64,000 nt of DNA. It comes from JAGIBJ01 sp032119595 (lineage in GTDB: Bacteria; Actinomycetota; Thermoleophilia; Solirubrobacterales; Solirubrobacteraceae). The notes beneath the pieces are model-generated. The model did no database searches. It had not been told where the DNA came from and saw only the letters and a program-made list of their open reading frames with translations. Shown piece by piece: positions 1-8,951 of the stretch; position 1 is the first letter of the stretch; every line of letters begins with the position of its first letter. The translations under genes were made by a program, and so were the position numbers. The stretch is from positions 1-64,000 of the forward strand of contig JAUMBQ010000005.1 in assembly GCA_032119595.1 (NCBI GenBank), given 5' to 3'.

Positions 1-470
1 GGTAGCCACCGCCACGCGGACGATCATCGCCGCCGCCACGGTAACCGCCGCCACCGCCGCCGCCTTGGTATCCGCCGCTGCGCGGGCGATCATCGCCGCC
101 GCCACGGTAACCGCCACCCGGACGATCGCCACCCGGACGACCTCCACCCTGGTAACCGCCGCCGCGCGGACGGTCATCGCCGCCGCCGCGGTAACCGCCG
201 CCACCGCCGCCTTGGTAGCCGCCGCTGCGCGGACGATCATCACGATCGCCGCCGCCACGCGGGCCACCACGTTCGCCGCCGCCTTGGTAGCCGCCGCCGC
301 GCGGACCGCGGTCATCGCGATCACGGAAGCCGCCGCCACGCGGGCCGCGGTCCTCGCCGCCGCCGCGGGGCGCCCGGGGGGCGCCGCCACGCGGGCCGCG
401 AGATTCGGGCTCGTCGTCTGGAGTCCCACCGCGCGGGCCGCGGTAGCCGCCGCCTCGCGGCTTCGGCTCC
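1..470 (-). repeat. Degenerate Gly/Arg/Tyr-coding tandem repeat (RGG-box tail of trpF)
   Basis: Imperfect tandem repeats of roughly 24-60 bp that, on the minus strand, encode GGGYRGGGDDRPR, GGGYQGGG and PRGGG blocks. The period is always a multiple of three and the codons vary at third positions, so the repeat is kept at protein level. It is cut by the left edge. Confidence 0.85.
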
Positions 471-1609
471 TCGGAGGCTGCCGCGAACGGGCTGGACGCG
501 GCGTCTTCAGACGTCACCTCGGCCCAGTCGTCGGTGCCGACCACGAGGTCGTCCGTCGGATCAGCGACGAGATCCTCGTCGGCTGAATCCTCGAGCGGGT
601 CCTGATCGTCGAGGTCCGATTCTTCGGAGTCCTCGAGCGGATCCTGATCATCGAGCTCGGCCTCAGCCGCCGCGTCGGCTGCAGGGGTCTCGCCCGCGTC
701 AGGAGTACCGATGGTCTCGCCATCGAGTTGAAGCTCTGCTTGCGCGCCGTCCTGCGGCGTCGTCTCGGGCTCCGCGCCGCTCTGCGGCTGCGTGTTCTCT
801 TCTTCGTCGCGCATCTGCGCCACTTCCTCGCCGGTATCCGGCATCAATACGCCACGTGCATCCGTGGCTTCATCGGCGCCGCCCGCAGGTCGGTCGCCTC
901 TCTCGTCCGGCGCCATACGCCGGACGCTCTCTACGCCGTACTCGACCTCTTCTGGGTCGGCGGCTTCCTCAGGCGACGCGGCGGCAACTGCGGCCGCAAA
1001 CGCCCTGATCAGCTCGGGGTCTTTGACTCCCGGCGAAACTTCTACGCCGCTGGACACGTCCACGGCAAACGGTGCGACCTCTTTAATCGCGTGGCCGACG
1101 TTCTCGGCGTTCAGCCCACCACTAAGGATCAGCGCCGTGCGGCGCCGATGCTCACGGGCGAGCGTGTGATCGAACGTCTTGCCGGTGCCACCCATCTCGC
1201 CTTCGACGAATGCGTCGAGGAGGTGGAAGTCGACGTCGATCCGGTACGCCTGGAGCGCGGTGACATCGCCAAGGGTCGCGACACGCGCCGCCTTGACGAT
1301 CTGGGCACCCGTGCGGTGCTGGATCTCGGAGCAGTAGGCCGGACCTTCGTTGCCGTGGAACTGGATGAGATCCAGACCGACCTGCTCGGCCATCTGGACG
1401 ACCTCGTCCATCCCCTGGTCGACGAAGACCCCGGCGATGCGGACGCGACGACGGAGCTGACGGGCGATCGCGGCAGCCTCGGCCGGGTCGATCGCGCGCG
1501 GCGATCCGGGCCAAAGGATGAAGCCGATCGCCCAGGCGCCGGCGTCGGCAGCCGCGATCGCATCCTCCAGCCGCGTGATCCCGCAGAACTTGATGCGTGT
1601 GGTTGCCAC
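1..1609 (-). CDS. trpF: Phosphoribosylanthranilate isomerase with long acidic linker and RGG/GGY-rich C-terminal tail (partial, runs off left edge)
   Basis: TrpF converts N-(5-phosphoribosyl)anthranilate to CdRP in tryptophan synthesis. The frame is open from the start to base 2 (about 536 residues visible). Family TrpF is about 200-215 residues, and that core is complete: IKFCGITR at the N-terminus, GVFVDQ, LIQFHGNE, LLDAFVEG followed by GGTGKTFDH, LILSGGLNAENV and VDVSSGVEVSPGVKD. The frame then continues without a stop through about 165 residues rich in Asp/Glu/Ala, including a repeated DDQDPLEDS. From about residue 383 to the edge it is built from PRGGG, GGYRGGGDDRPR and GGYQGGG units. 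The GTG start at 1609 is chosen because a TAGGAT hexamer ends 7 nt before it (leaderless pattern); an ATG at 1618 is the alternative. The TrpF assignment is firm. What the tail does and where it ends are unknown. Confidence 0.88.
   Translation of the reverse strand, partial: MATTRIKFCGITRLEDAIAAADAGAWAIGFILWPGSPRAIDPAEAAAIARQLRRRVRIAGVFVDQGMDEVVQMAEQVGLDLIQFHGNEGPAYCSEIQHRTGAQIVKAARVATLGDVTALQAYRIDVDFHLLDAFVEGEMGGTGKTFDHTLAREHRRRTALILSGGLNAENVGHAIKEVAPFAVDVSSGVEVSPGVKDPELIRAFAAAVAAASPEEAADPEEVEYGVESVRRMAPDERGDRPAGGADEATDARGVLMPDTGEEVAQMRDEEENTQPQSGAEPETTPQDGAQAELQLDGETIGTPDAGETPAADAAAEAELDDQDPLEDSEESDLDDQDPLEDSADEDLVADPTDDLVVGTDDWAEVTSEDAASSPFAAASEEPKPRGGGYRGPRGGTPDDEPESRGPRGGAPRAPRGGGEDRGPRGGGFRDRDDRGPRGGGYQGGGERGGPRGGGDRDDRPRSGGYQGGGGGGYRGGGDDRPRGGGYQGGGRPGGDRPGGGYRGGGDDRPRSGGYQGGGGGGGYRGGGDDRPRGGGY
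588..655 (-). repeat. Two-copy direct repeat in the acidic linker of trpF
   Basis: Two copies of a near-identical 26-bp stretch lie 42 bp apart (about 588-613 and 630-655), each encoding LDDQDPLEDS. This is an in-frame internal duplication in the acidic linker. Confidence 0.75.
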
Positions 1610-1709
1610 TGCCCCCATCCTACGGGGTAGGCGTCAGCCGGGCTCAGCGGTCGGGCCCCCGCTGCAGGGCCGCTCCCACGAACGTGGCGCGTAGCCGCCG
1701 ACGCCCGCC

Positions 1710-1731
1710 GGTGCGGCCCGAAGGCCGCACC
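1710..1731 (-). terminator. Hairpin with UUCG loop between htrA and trpF
   Basis: A perfect 9-bp inverted repeat (GGTGCGGCC / GGCCGCACC) around a 4-nt loop that reads TTCG on the minus strand, 16 nt after the htrA stop. There is no T-run, which is usual for actinobacterial terminators. It probably ends or stabilises the trpC-htrA transcript and separates it from the trpF promoter. Confidence 0.6.
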
Positions 1732-1746
1732 GAGCAGGCACTTCGC

Positions 1747-2925
1747 TCAGCCGTTTCCGATACGGGTCGGGCGGTTGCCGAGTGTGACCTTGAGCGTCTT
1801 CTTGTCGCTGCCGCGCTGAATCTCAAGTTCGACGACGTCGCCGACCTTCTTGCCCGCGATGTAATCCTGGAGGTCGCTCGGACTCTCCATCTCCTTGCCA
1901 TCGACCTGCAAGATCACGTCGCCACCGAGGTCGACCTCCCCGCCGTCGATCTGCACCTTGACGCCGGAGTCGCCCGCCTTGAGGCCGGCCTTCTTCGCGC
2001 CGCTCCCGTCGCTGATCTCGGCCACGAGCAAGCCCTTGGAGACCTTGGCGACCTTTGCGACCTCGGGCGTGATCGCGACGGCCGTGACGCCGAGGAACGC
2101 CACCTGGACCTGTTCGCCCTTCTCGAGCGAAGGCAGGACCAGCTTGAGGCGCTCGACCGGCACCGCGAACCCGATGCCGACGTTGCCGCCGCTCTCGCTC
2201 TGAATCTGCGAGTTGATGCCAATGACCCGGCCGCCGCTATCGAGCAGCGGGCCACCGGAGTTGCCCTTGTTGATCGCGGCGTCGGTCTGGACGACATCCT
2301 TGATCGGGAAGTTGTTCAGGCCGCGGATCTCGCGCGCCAGCGCCGACACGACGCCGGTAGTCAGGGTGCGATCAAGGCCATACGGATTGCCGATGGCGGC
2401 GACCGGGTCGCCGACCTTGATGCCCTCCGTCGATCCGAGTTCGAGCGGCGTGAGGTCGTGCTCCTTTGGGTCGATCTTGAGGACCGCCAGATCGGAGTTC
2501 ACGTCGGTGCCCTTGATGACCGCGTCGATCTCCTTGTCCTCACCGAACTTCACGGTGGCCGTCTTCGCGCCCTCCACGACGTGGGCGTTCGTCACGATGT
2601 AGCCGTCGTCGGACACCACGAAGCCGGTGCCCGTCGACTCTCCCTGCTGCTGCTGTTCGCCGAAGATGCCCTCGGTGGACTGCGTTACGAGTGCGGTGAT
2701 CAGGACGACGCCCGGACCGGTTTTGTCGTAGATCTCTGCCGGCGTGAGCCCGGAGCCCGACGCGTTGTCGTTGGAGGGCTTCGTGTTGCTGGAGAGCGGC
2801 GCCTGCTGAACGACGGTCGCCTGGCCATCGTCGTCATCGGCGAAGCGGTCGTAGCCGAGCGCGCCGACGGCGCCTCCGGCAATCGCCACCACGGCGGTGG
2901 CGAGAACGGTTCCGACCTTTGACAT
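1747..2925 (-). CDS. HtrA/DegP-like membrane-anchored trypsin-PDZ serine protease
   Basis: A 392-residue S1C-family protease, expected outside the membrane in protein quality control. Residues 5-25 form an N-terminal hydrophobic anchor, followed by an acidic and Ser/Asn-rich linker. The catalytic triad is visible: His115 (TNAHVV), Asp145 (SDLAVL) and Ser223 (GNSGGPL). A single PDZ-type domain occupies about residues 290-385. The start is supported by AGGAGG at 2936-2941 on the minus strand. The ATG directly abuts the trpC stop, so it looks co-transcribed with trpC, which is an odd place for a protease. The family call is firm; the substrate is unknown. Confidence 0.92.
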   Translation of the reverse strand: MSKVGTVLATAVVAIAGGAVGALGYDRFADDDDGQATVVQQAPLSSNTKPSNDNASGSGLTPAEIYDKTGPGVVLITALVTQSTEGIFGEQQQQGESTGTGFVVSDDGYIVTNAHVVEGAKTATVKFGEDKEIDAVIKGTDVNSDLAVLKIDPKEHDLTPLELGSTEGIKVGDPVAAIGNPYGLDRTLTTGVVSALAREIRGLNNFPIKDVVQTDAAINKGNSGGPLLDSGGRVIGINSQIQSESGGNVGIGFAVPVERLKLVLPSLEKGEQVQVAFLGVTAVAITPEVAKVAKVSKGLLVAEISDGSGAKKAGLKAGDSGVKVQIDGGEVDLGGDVILQVDGKEMESPSDLQDYIAGKKVGDVVELEIQRGSDKKTLKVTLGNRPTRIGNG

Positions 2926-3723
2926 CTAGCGAGAGCCTCCTGAGATGGGTCCGGCGAGCGCGCGCGTCGCCGCGGCCAGATCGTCGGCGCGCATGAGCGC
3001 TTCGCCGATCAGGACCGCGTCGCAGCCCACGCGCTCGAGCTCATCGATCTGCTCCCGCGCATAGAAGCCCGACTCCGCGACCACCGTCTTGCCGGCGGGA
3101 ACGTCGGTGAGGAGGTCATGAGTGCGAGCGATATCCACGGTGAAATCGGTGAGATCCCGGTTGTTGATCCCGATGATGTCAGGCTCGATCGCCTCGAGCG
3201 CCACTTCGAGTTCGTCCGGCCCGTGGACCTCGACGAGCACGTCGAGATCGAGTTCGCGGGCCTGCGCATGCAGCTCGGCGAGCTTGCTCGGTTCGAGCGC
3301 CGCGACGATCAGCAGGATGGCGTCGGCCTGCCAAGCGGCGGACTCGATCACCTGGTAGCTGGTGACGATGAAGTCCTTGCGCAGCACGGGGATCTCGACG
3401 CTGGCGCGGGCGATCTTGAGGTCGTCCAGACGGCCCCCGAAGTGCGGCTCGTCGGTCAGCACCGACAGGCAGGCAGCGCCGCCGCGCTCGTAGGCCTGCA
3501 CGACCTCTTCGACGGTCGCGCCCTCGCGGATCGCTCCAGCCGACGGCGAGCGACGCTTGTGCTCAGCGATGACGGCGACGCCAGGCCGCAGGAGGGCCTC
3601 GTTGAACCCTCGCGGTTCATCCCGGTCTGCAGCGCGGTCGCGGAGTTCCGAGGCCGGCACCTTCTTCTTCCGGCGTTCCACATCGTCGCGGGTGCGATCG
3701 ATGATTCGGGTCAGCTGGTTCAT
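2926..3723 (-). CDS. trpC: Indole-3-glycerol phosphate synthase
   Basis: Converts CdRP to indole-3-glycerol phosphate, the step after TrpF. The 265-residue protein has normal family length. Diagnostic pieces are VIAEHKRRSPSAG, the LSVLTDEPHFGG loop, VLRKDFIV, IGINNRDL and VVAESGF. Its ATG overlaps the trpD stop (ATGA at 3722-3725), showing translational coupling in a trpE-G-D-C order. The protease gene follows immediately. Confidence 0.96.
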   Translation of the reverse strand: MNQLTRIIDRTRDDVERRKKKVPASELRDRAADRDEPRGFNEALLRPGVAVIAEHKRRSPSAGAIREGATVEEVVQAYERGGAACLSVLTDEPHFGGRLDDLKIARASVEIPVLRKDFIVTSYQVIESAAWQADAILLIVAALEPSKLAELHAQARELDLDVLVEVHGPDELEVALEAIEPDIIGINNRDLTDFTVDIARTHDLLTDVPAGKTVVAESGFYAREQIDELERVGCDAVLIGEALMRADDLAAATRALAGPISGGSR

Positions 3724-4748
3724 CAGGCCACGGCCTTCGTCGTGGCGGTCACCAGGTCGTCGAGCACGCGGGCTGCGCTCCCATTGTCAATTGCCGTGGT
3801 GGCGAGCAGGCCACCGGCGGCGAGGTCATCAGCGAGGCCGGCCACGACGAGCGTCGCAGCGGCATTCAGCACGACGATGTCGCGTGCCGGTCCGGTGTCG
3901 CCTGCAAGCACCGAACGGAAGGTTTGGGCGTTCTCGGCAGGGGTGCCGCCCTCGAGGCCCGCGAGTGAGGTACGGCGCTCCACGCCAGCTTCCTCAGGGT
4001 TGACCTTGAATCGGCGCAGTTCGCCGTCTCGAACCTCGATCACCTTGGAGGTGGCGGCGACGCTCAGCTCATCGAGGCCGTCGTCGGAGCGCAGCACCCA
4101 GGCCCGCTCGACGCCGAGTTCGGCGAGCGCCTCAGCCATGAGCGGCATGCGCGCCGGGTCGCCGACACCGACCACCTGGCGCTGTGCGCCGGCCGGATTG
4201 GTCAGCGGACCGAGGATGTTGAAGGTCGTGTGGACTTTCAGCCCAGCGCGGACCGGGCCGACGAAGCGCATCGCCGGGTGGTAGCGGGGCGCGAACATGA
4301 ACCCGAAGCCGATCTCGTCGATCGCCTGGGTGGTCGTGAGTGGATCGGCCTCGATACCAACGCCGAGGGCCTCGAGCACGTCGGCCGAGCCGCACTTGCT
4401 CGTGGACGAACGATTGCCGTGCTTGGCCACGCCAGCGCCTGCACCGGCGGCGACGAGCGCCGCCAAGGTCGACACGTTGAACGTGGTCGTGCCGCCGCCG
4501 GTCCCGGCGGTGTCGACGAGGTGCTCGCGCTGGGCGTGGACGGGCTCGGCGTGCGAACGCATCGCGCGGACCAGGCCGGCCAGCTCGGCGCGAGTCTCAC
4601 CCTTGCCGCGCAACGCCACAAGGAACGCGGTCGTCTGGATCTCCGACGCATCGCCCCGCATGATCAGGTCGAGCGACGCCTCGGCCTCGTCGGCCGAGAG
4701 GCTCTCGCCGATGATCAGGCGCTCGATGACGTCGGTCAGATCGCGCAT
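3723..4748 (-). CDS. trpD: Anthranilate phosphoribosyltransferase
   Basis: Transfers the phosphoribosyl group of PRPP to anthranilate. Visible signatures are the PRPP-binding DTAGTGGG, the NRSSTSKCGSADVLEALG block, FMFAPRYHPAM and NILGPLTNPA. Starting at ATG 4748 gives 341 residues beginning MRDLTDVIERL, matching the family N-terminus. A GTG at 4796 would add 16 residues that look like nothing in the family. The gene lies between trpG (39-87 bp gap depending on start) and trpC (ATGA overlap). Confidence 0.94.
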   Translation of the reverse strand: MRDLTDVIERLIIGESLSADEAEASLDLIMRGDASEIQTTAFLVALRGKGETRAELAGLVRAMRSHAEPVHAQREHLVDTAGTGGGTTTFNVSTLAALVAAGAGAGVAKHGNRSSTSKCGSADVLEALGVGIEADPLTTTQAIDEIGFGFMFAPRYHPAMRFVGPVRAGLKVHTTFNILGPLTNPAGAQRQVVGVGDPARMPLMAEALAELGVERAWVLRSDDGLDELSVAATSKVIEVRDGELRRFKVNPEEAGVERRTSLAGLEGGTPAENAQTFRSVLAGDTGPARDIVVLNAAATLVVAGLADDLAAGGLLATTAIDNGSAARVLDDLVTATTKAVA

Positions 4749-4835
4749 CAACTGAGGACTTCGGGGTTCGTCTTCGTCAGGCACAGGTCGCAACACCTTA
4801 GACAGAAGGTGGCGGCATGTGTGATGTGACGCGGA

Positions 4836-5410
<575 letters not shown>

Positions 5411-5414
<4 letters not shown>

Positions 5415-6898
5415 GCCCAGTCCTCCTGGCCGATGGCGACATCGATCGCGCGCTTCGTGCCGAGCGACTTCGTCACCGACTCCTCGTACTCGTTCTCGGG
5501 GGTGGCGTCGGCGACGGTTCCGCCGCCCGTCTGCGCGTAGACGATGCCGTCTTTGATCGCCACGCTGCGGATGTTGATGCAGGTGTCCATGTCGCCTGAA
5601 TAGGTCAGGTAGCCCACGGCGCCGGCGTACCAGGACCGCTTGACCGGCTCGAGTTCGTCGATGATCTGCATCGCGCGAACCTTTGGGGCGCCCGAGAGCG
5701 TGCCGGCCGGCAGCGTCGAGCGCAGCGCGTCGATCGACCGGACGTCGTCCGACAGCGTCCCGGACACCAGCGAGCTGATGTGCAGCAGGTGGCTGAAGGT
5801 GTCGATCTTCATGAGCTCGTCCACGCGCACCGAGCCGTACTTGCTCACGCGTCCCAAGTCGTTGCGGGCGAGATCGACGAGCATGATGTGCTCGGCGCGC
5901 TCCTTCTCGTCGGAGAGCAGTTCGGCGGCCAGCTCGGCGTCATCGGCCGGGTTCCCGGTGCGACGACGCGTCCCAGCCACCGGGTACGTCTCGACGCGAT
6001 CGCCGATCACACGCAGCAGCGGCTCCGGGCTCGCGCCAGCGATCTGGAAATCGCCGAAGTCGAGGTAATACATGTACGGGCTCGGGTTCACGGCCCGCAA
6101 GCCGCGGTAGACCGAGAACGGCTCGACCGGCAGCGGCGCGCTCCACCGCTGCGACGCGACGATCTGAAACGCGTCGCCGGCAAAGATGTACTCGACGATC
6201 GTCCGGATCGTCTCCTCGTATTCCGCGCGCGTGTGATTGCTCTTCCATTCCAGCGGACCGGTCTCTCGCGCCGGGATTGTGGTCTCGGGCAGCGGGCCCG
6301 AGAGCACGCGACGCACCCGGCGGATCTCCTCAGCGGCGGCGTCGTAGGCGGCGTCGAGGTCGCCGGAGCCGGCGGCCACATCGACGTTCGCCAGGATCGT
6401 CGTGCGGCGATCGAGATGATCGAACACGACGAGCGTGTCGGTGAGCATCATCGCGAGATCCGGCAGCCCGACTGGGTCCGGATTGGGCTCGCCGAGCGGC
6501 TCGACGGTGCGTACGAGGTCGTAGCCGAAGAGGCCGACGGCGCCACCGGTGAAGGGCGGCAGCCCGGCGACGTGCGCTTGGCGCGCGCCTTCGGTGAGGT
6601 CGGCGACGAGGTCGTAGGGGTCGCGGTCGTCATCGCCGAGCGACCAGCGGACCACCTCGCGAGGGCGAATGCCGATGATCGAGTAGCGGCCGACTTGCTG
6701 GGCCTGCTCCGCGGACTCGAGCAGGAACGACGGGGAGTCCGGGTCGGCGGCGCGCAGCTTCAGGAACGCCGCAACGGGCGTGGAGAGGTCGTCAACGAAC
6801 GTGTGGGCCAGCGGGACAAGCCCGATGTCGCCCTTCGCCGCGAGGGCCTTGACCTCCTCGCGGCTGGGCCGCAGGTGCGACTCAGCGACGACGAGCAA
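5411..6898 (-). CDS. trpE: Anthranilate synthase component I
   Basis: Makes anthranilate from chorismate with TrpG. Starting at TTG 6898 gives 495 residues, normal for TrpE. GGAGG lies 6 nt upstream of that TTG, while the open frame further 5' is only the shadow of hisIE. The N-terminal Trp-binding region carries SFLLESAEQ. The chorismate-binding domain carries the GAVGLFGYD region, MYYLDFGDFQIAGASPE, YPVAGTRRR, ERAEHIMLVDLARNDLGRV, PAGTLSGAPKVRA and the C-terminal TGGGTVADATPENEY. It overlaps the hisIE 3' end by 17 bp. Identity is firm; the TTG start is well supported but unusual. Confidence 0.94.
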
Positions 6899-7487
6899 GG
6901 AGCACCTCCGAGGCGTCCGTGAGCGAACGGCCTCGGCCCTGCATGACCGCAAGCAAGTGGTAGATGAGGTCGGCAGCTTCGTTGTCGACGCGGTCGTCGG
7001 TCTCCTCGCGCGCGGCGCGGACGACCTCCTCGGCCTCCTCTTCGACCTTCTGACCGGCGAGCTTCGGGTCGGCCAGGAGCTTCGCGGTCCACGACCCCTC
7101 GGGCGCGCTGAGCGCGCGCTCGGCGAAGGTGCGCTGGAGCGCCGGCAGCGCCTCGTGGGCGACGAGCGTCGGCTCGGTGCCGTCGATGGAGCGGTAGAAG
7201 CAGGTCCGCTCGCCGGTGTGGCACGCGGGGCCCGCCGGCTCGACGAGCGCGAGCAGCGCGTCGCCGTCGCAGTCGATTCGCAGCTCTTTGACGGTGAGGA
7301 TGTTGCCGCTCGTCGCGCCCTTGTGCCACAGCTCCTGCCGCGAGCGGCTCCACAGATGCAGCTCACCCGTCGACTGCGTCAGCGCGATGGCTTCGGCGTT
7401 GGCGTAGGCGAACATCAGGACCTCGCCGCTGGCGGCGTCCTGGGCGATGACGGCAACAAGGCCGTTTGCGTCGTAAGCAGGCTCCAT
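6882..7487 (-). CDS. hisIE: Bifunctional phosphoribosyl-AMP cyclohydrolase / phosphoribosyl-ATP pyrophosphatase
   Basis: Catalyses the second and third steps of histidine synthesis. Residues 1-105 are the HisI cyclohydrolase, with metal ligands in DCDGDALL (72-79) and Cys89/Cys96 in GPACHTGERTCF. Residues about 110-201 are the HisE pyrophosphatase, with KVEEEAEEVVRAA and DLIYHLLAVM. The total of 201 residues fits fused HisIE. It overlaps trpE, which reflects the known hisI-trpE neighbourhood of actinobacteria. TAGACT ends 10 nt before the ATG, suggesting a very short leader and a promoter for the whole his-trp unit. Confidence 0.94.
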   Translation of the reverse strand: MEPAYDANGLVAVIAQDAASGEVLMFAYANAEAIALTQSTGELHLWSRSRQELWHKGATSGNILTVKELRIDCDGDALLALVEPAGPACHTGERTCFYRSIDGTEPTLVAHEALPALQRTFAERALSAPEGSWTAKLLADPKLAGQKVEEEAEEVVRAAREETDDRVDNEAADLIYHLLAVMQGRGRSLTDASEVLLARRR

Positions 7488-7535
7488 GGAGGTGCGGAGT
7501 CTAGGGGGCGGAGCCGAGCGAGACCGCGCTGCGGC

Positions 7536-7913
7536 TCAGACTGCGATCACGTCAACGAATACCCCGGCCGATTGCGCGAGGTGAGCGATGTCGCCCGGAT
7601 CCGAGGTGATGATCCAGTCGTCGTCCTCCGCAAGCACGACCAGCGCGGCGTCGATCACATCGGTGGTCCCAGCAGCGGCGAGCAAGAGGCCGGCTTCCTG
7701 GCCCAGCGCTCGATCGAGCGGCCGGACATCGACGCCGCGAAGCGTCGTACCCAGTGCGACCTGACGGGAACGACTTCGCCAGACCTGCCCGACGATGCCT
7801 CCGTGCGTCAAGGGGAGCAGTCCAGAACGCCGCGCCTCGAGGACGGCCTGACGAACGAGCCGATCACCACGTTCGTAGGCAATGAGCGCACCGGCGTCGA
7901 GGATCAGCGTCAC
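7536..7913 (-). CDS. PIN-domain toxin (VapC-like), module 1
   Basis: A 125-residue PIN nuclease, probably an RNase toxin. Acidic residues expected at the metal site are Asp6 (LILDAGALIA), Asp85/Asp88 (TTDVIDAAL) and Asp105/Asp108 (ITSDPGDI). The central VGQVWR segment is typical of an actinobacterial PIN subgroup. It overlaps the antitoxin gene upstream by ATGA (7910-7913). It closely resembles the second toxin at 8210-8623, so the pair arose by duplication. Target RNA is unknown. Confidence 0.85.
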   Translation of the reverse strand: MTLILDAGALIAYERGDRLVRQAVLEARRSGLLPLTHGGIVGQVWRSRSRQVALGTTLRGVDVRPLDRALGQEAGLLLAAAGTTDVIDAALVVLAEDDDWIITSDPGDIAHLAQSAGVFVDVIAV

Positions 7914-8191
7914 GCGGCGTCTGCGGCATGCGGTGCCGGTCCGACGCGGATGGACCGGGCACGTGCGGCACGAAGGGCGGCCTGCCCTTCCTCCTCAGTC
8001 ATCGGGCCAAATTCCTGGTCAAGAAGGTCAAGCCCTGCCTGCAGGTAGGCGAGCTTGCGCAGACGCTCCACTTGGAGCCGCGCCCCTTCCTCGAAGAGGG
8101 CGCTGACACTTGGTGCGTGACCGAGACGCACAGCCTCCTCAGCTGCCGCCAGGACGTCATCGTCGATCGAGGCAGACACGCGACGCTTCAT
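7910..8191 (-). CDS. Ribbon-helix-helix-like antitoxin (VapB-like), module 1
   Basis: A 93-residue partner of the PIN toxin. It begins MKRRVSASIDDDVLAAAEEAV, which fits a ribbon-helix-helix DNA-binding N-terminus, followed by a helical toxin-binding region. It has no ribosome-binding site: TACGAT ends 6 nt before the ATG, so the message should start at or next to the start codon. A palindromic operator candidate covers this promoter, as expected for autorepression. It is paralogous to 8620-8907. Confidence 0.83.
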   Translation of the reverse strand: MKRRVSASIDDDVLAAAEEAVRLGHAPSVSALFEEGARLQVERLRKLAYLQAGLDLLDQEFGPMTEEEGQAALRAARARSIRVGPAPHAADAA

Positions 8192-8229
8192 GCGACGATC
8201 GTACCACCGCTATGCCACGATCGTGGCAT
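8192..8229 (-). promoter_or_regulatory. Leaderless promoter and palindromic operator of TA module 1
   Basis: A perfect 18-bp palindrome (ATGCCACGA/TCGTGGCAT, 8212-8229) lies just upstream of a second CGATCG core that overlaps the TACGAT -10 hexamer. The palindrome sits entirely inside the last codons and stop of the upstream toxin gene (8210-8623), where it encodes DATIVA. It is a likely binding site for the module's own antitoxin. Confidence 0.7.
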
Positions 8230-8623
8230 CGGCTGCGTTCAGACCTAAGACGACCATGAGGCCGACGTCGGCGCCCGCTGCGGCCACGAGATGCGCGAGG
8301 TCGCGGGGGTCGGAGGTCACGATCGTGTCTCCGTCGTCCGCAATGCAGACGACGGCCGCATCGACGACGTCGGCGGTTTGAGAAGCCGCCAAGAGGCCCC
8401 CGGCCTGCCGTCCGAGCCCTCCCCCGACCGGAACAACCTGAGTCGAGCGCAACGCCTTCGCCAAGAGGGCCTGACGGGCTCCACCTCGCCAGGCCTGACC
8501 GACGACCGCGCCGTGCGTCCTTGGTAGTCGACCTTCGGCGGCCTCCATCTTCAACAGCGCGACGAACGCACGATCGCCGCGCTCGATCGCCACCAGCGCG
8601 CCGGCGTCAAGGACCAGGGTCAC
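8210..8623 (-). CDS. PIN-domain toxin (VapC-like), module 2
   Basis: A 137-residue PIN nuclease paralogous to 7536-7913, with the same acidic positions: Asp6, Asp85/Asp88 (ADVVDAAV) and Asp105/Asp108 (VTSDPRDL). It is 12 residues longer at the C-terminus. That extension is made from the sequence that also carries the module 1 operator. It is coupled to its antitoxin by an ATGA overlap at 8620-8623. Confidence 0.84.
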   Translation of the reverse strand: MTLVLDAGALVAIERGDRAFVALLKMEAAEGRLPRTHGAVVGQAWRGGARQALLAKALRSTQVVPVGGGLGRQAGGLLAASQTADVVDAAVVCIADDGDTIVTSDPRDLAHLVAAAGADVGLMVVLGLNAADATIVA

Positions 8624-8907
8624 GCGGCGTTTTCCATCGGCTCGGCCAGGATACTGGCCGCGGAACGAACGCTCGCGCGCAACCCAGAGGCGAGCGTCTC
8701 CGCCTCGCCGGGCTCGAACGCGCCGAACTCCTCTTCGTAGGCAGCGATAAACCCGTCCATCGCACGCATCCGGATCGCATGCGCCTCTTGCCGCGCGAGC
8801 GCCTCTTCGACGAGCGCGCTGAGCGAGGGCGCCCGGCCCTCTCGGACCGCAGCTTCAGCGGCAGCGAGCACCTCGTCGTCAATCGAAGCGGACAGCCGAC
8901 GTTTCAT
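8620..8907 (-). CDS. Ribbon-helix-helix-like antitoxin (VapB-like), module 2
   Basis: A 95-residue partner of the second PIN toxin. The N-terminus MKRRLSASIDDEVLAAAEAAV is nearly identical to that of module 1. The C-terminal halves differ (IAAYEEEFGAFEPGEAE here), which fits specific pairing with different toxins. TACGAT ends 6 nt before the ATG, again a leaderless arrangement without a Shine-Dalgarno. Confidence 0.83.
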   Translation of the reverse strand: MKRRLSASIDDEVLAAAEAAVREGRAPSLSALVEEALARQEAHAIRMRAMDGFIAAYEEEFGAFEPGEAETLASGLRASVRSAASILAEPMENAA

Positions 8908-8944
8908 GCCACGATCGTACCACGCTATACCACGGTCGTGGTAT
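8908..8944 (-). promoter_or_regulatory. Leaderless promoter and palindromic operator of TA module 2
   Basis: Same layout as module 1: a near-perfect 18-bp palindrome (8927-8944, CCACGG/TCGTGG core, one central mismatch pair) next to an ACGATCGTACCAC segment that contains the -10. It fills the 44 bp between the era stop and the antitoxin start. Confidence 0.68.
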
Positions 8945-8951
8945 CGGTCGA

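Noticed and set aside
1..470. Possible CRISPR array
   Set aside because: Repeats are degenerate, multiples of three, without unique spacers of constant length, and encode protein.
65..586. Long plus-strand frame rich in Ala/Thr/Arg
   Set aside because: Antisense shadow of the Gly/Arg repeats of trpF; the minus strand frame continues from a complete TrpF domain.
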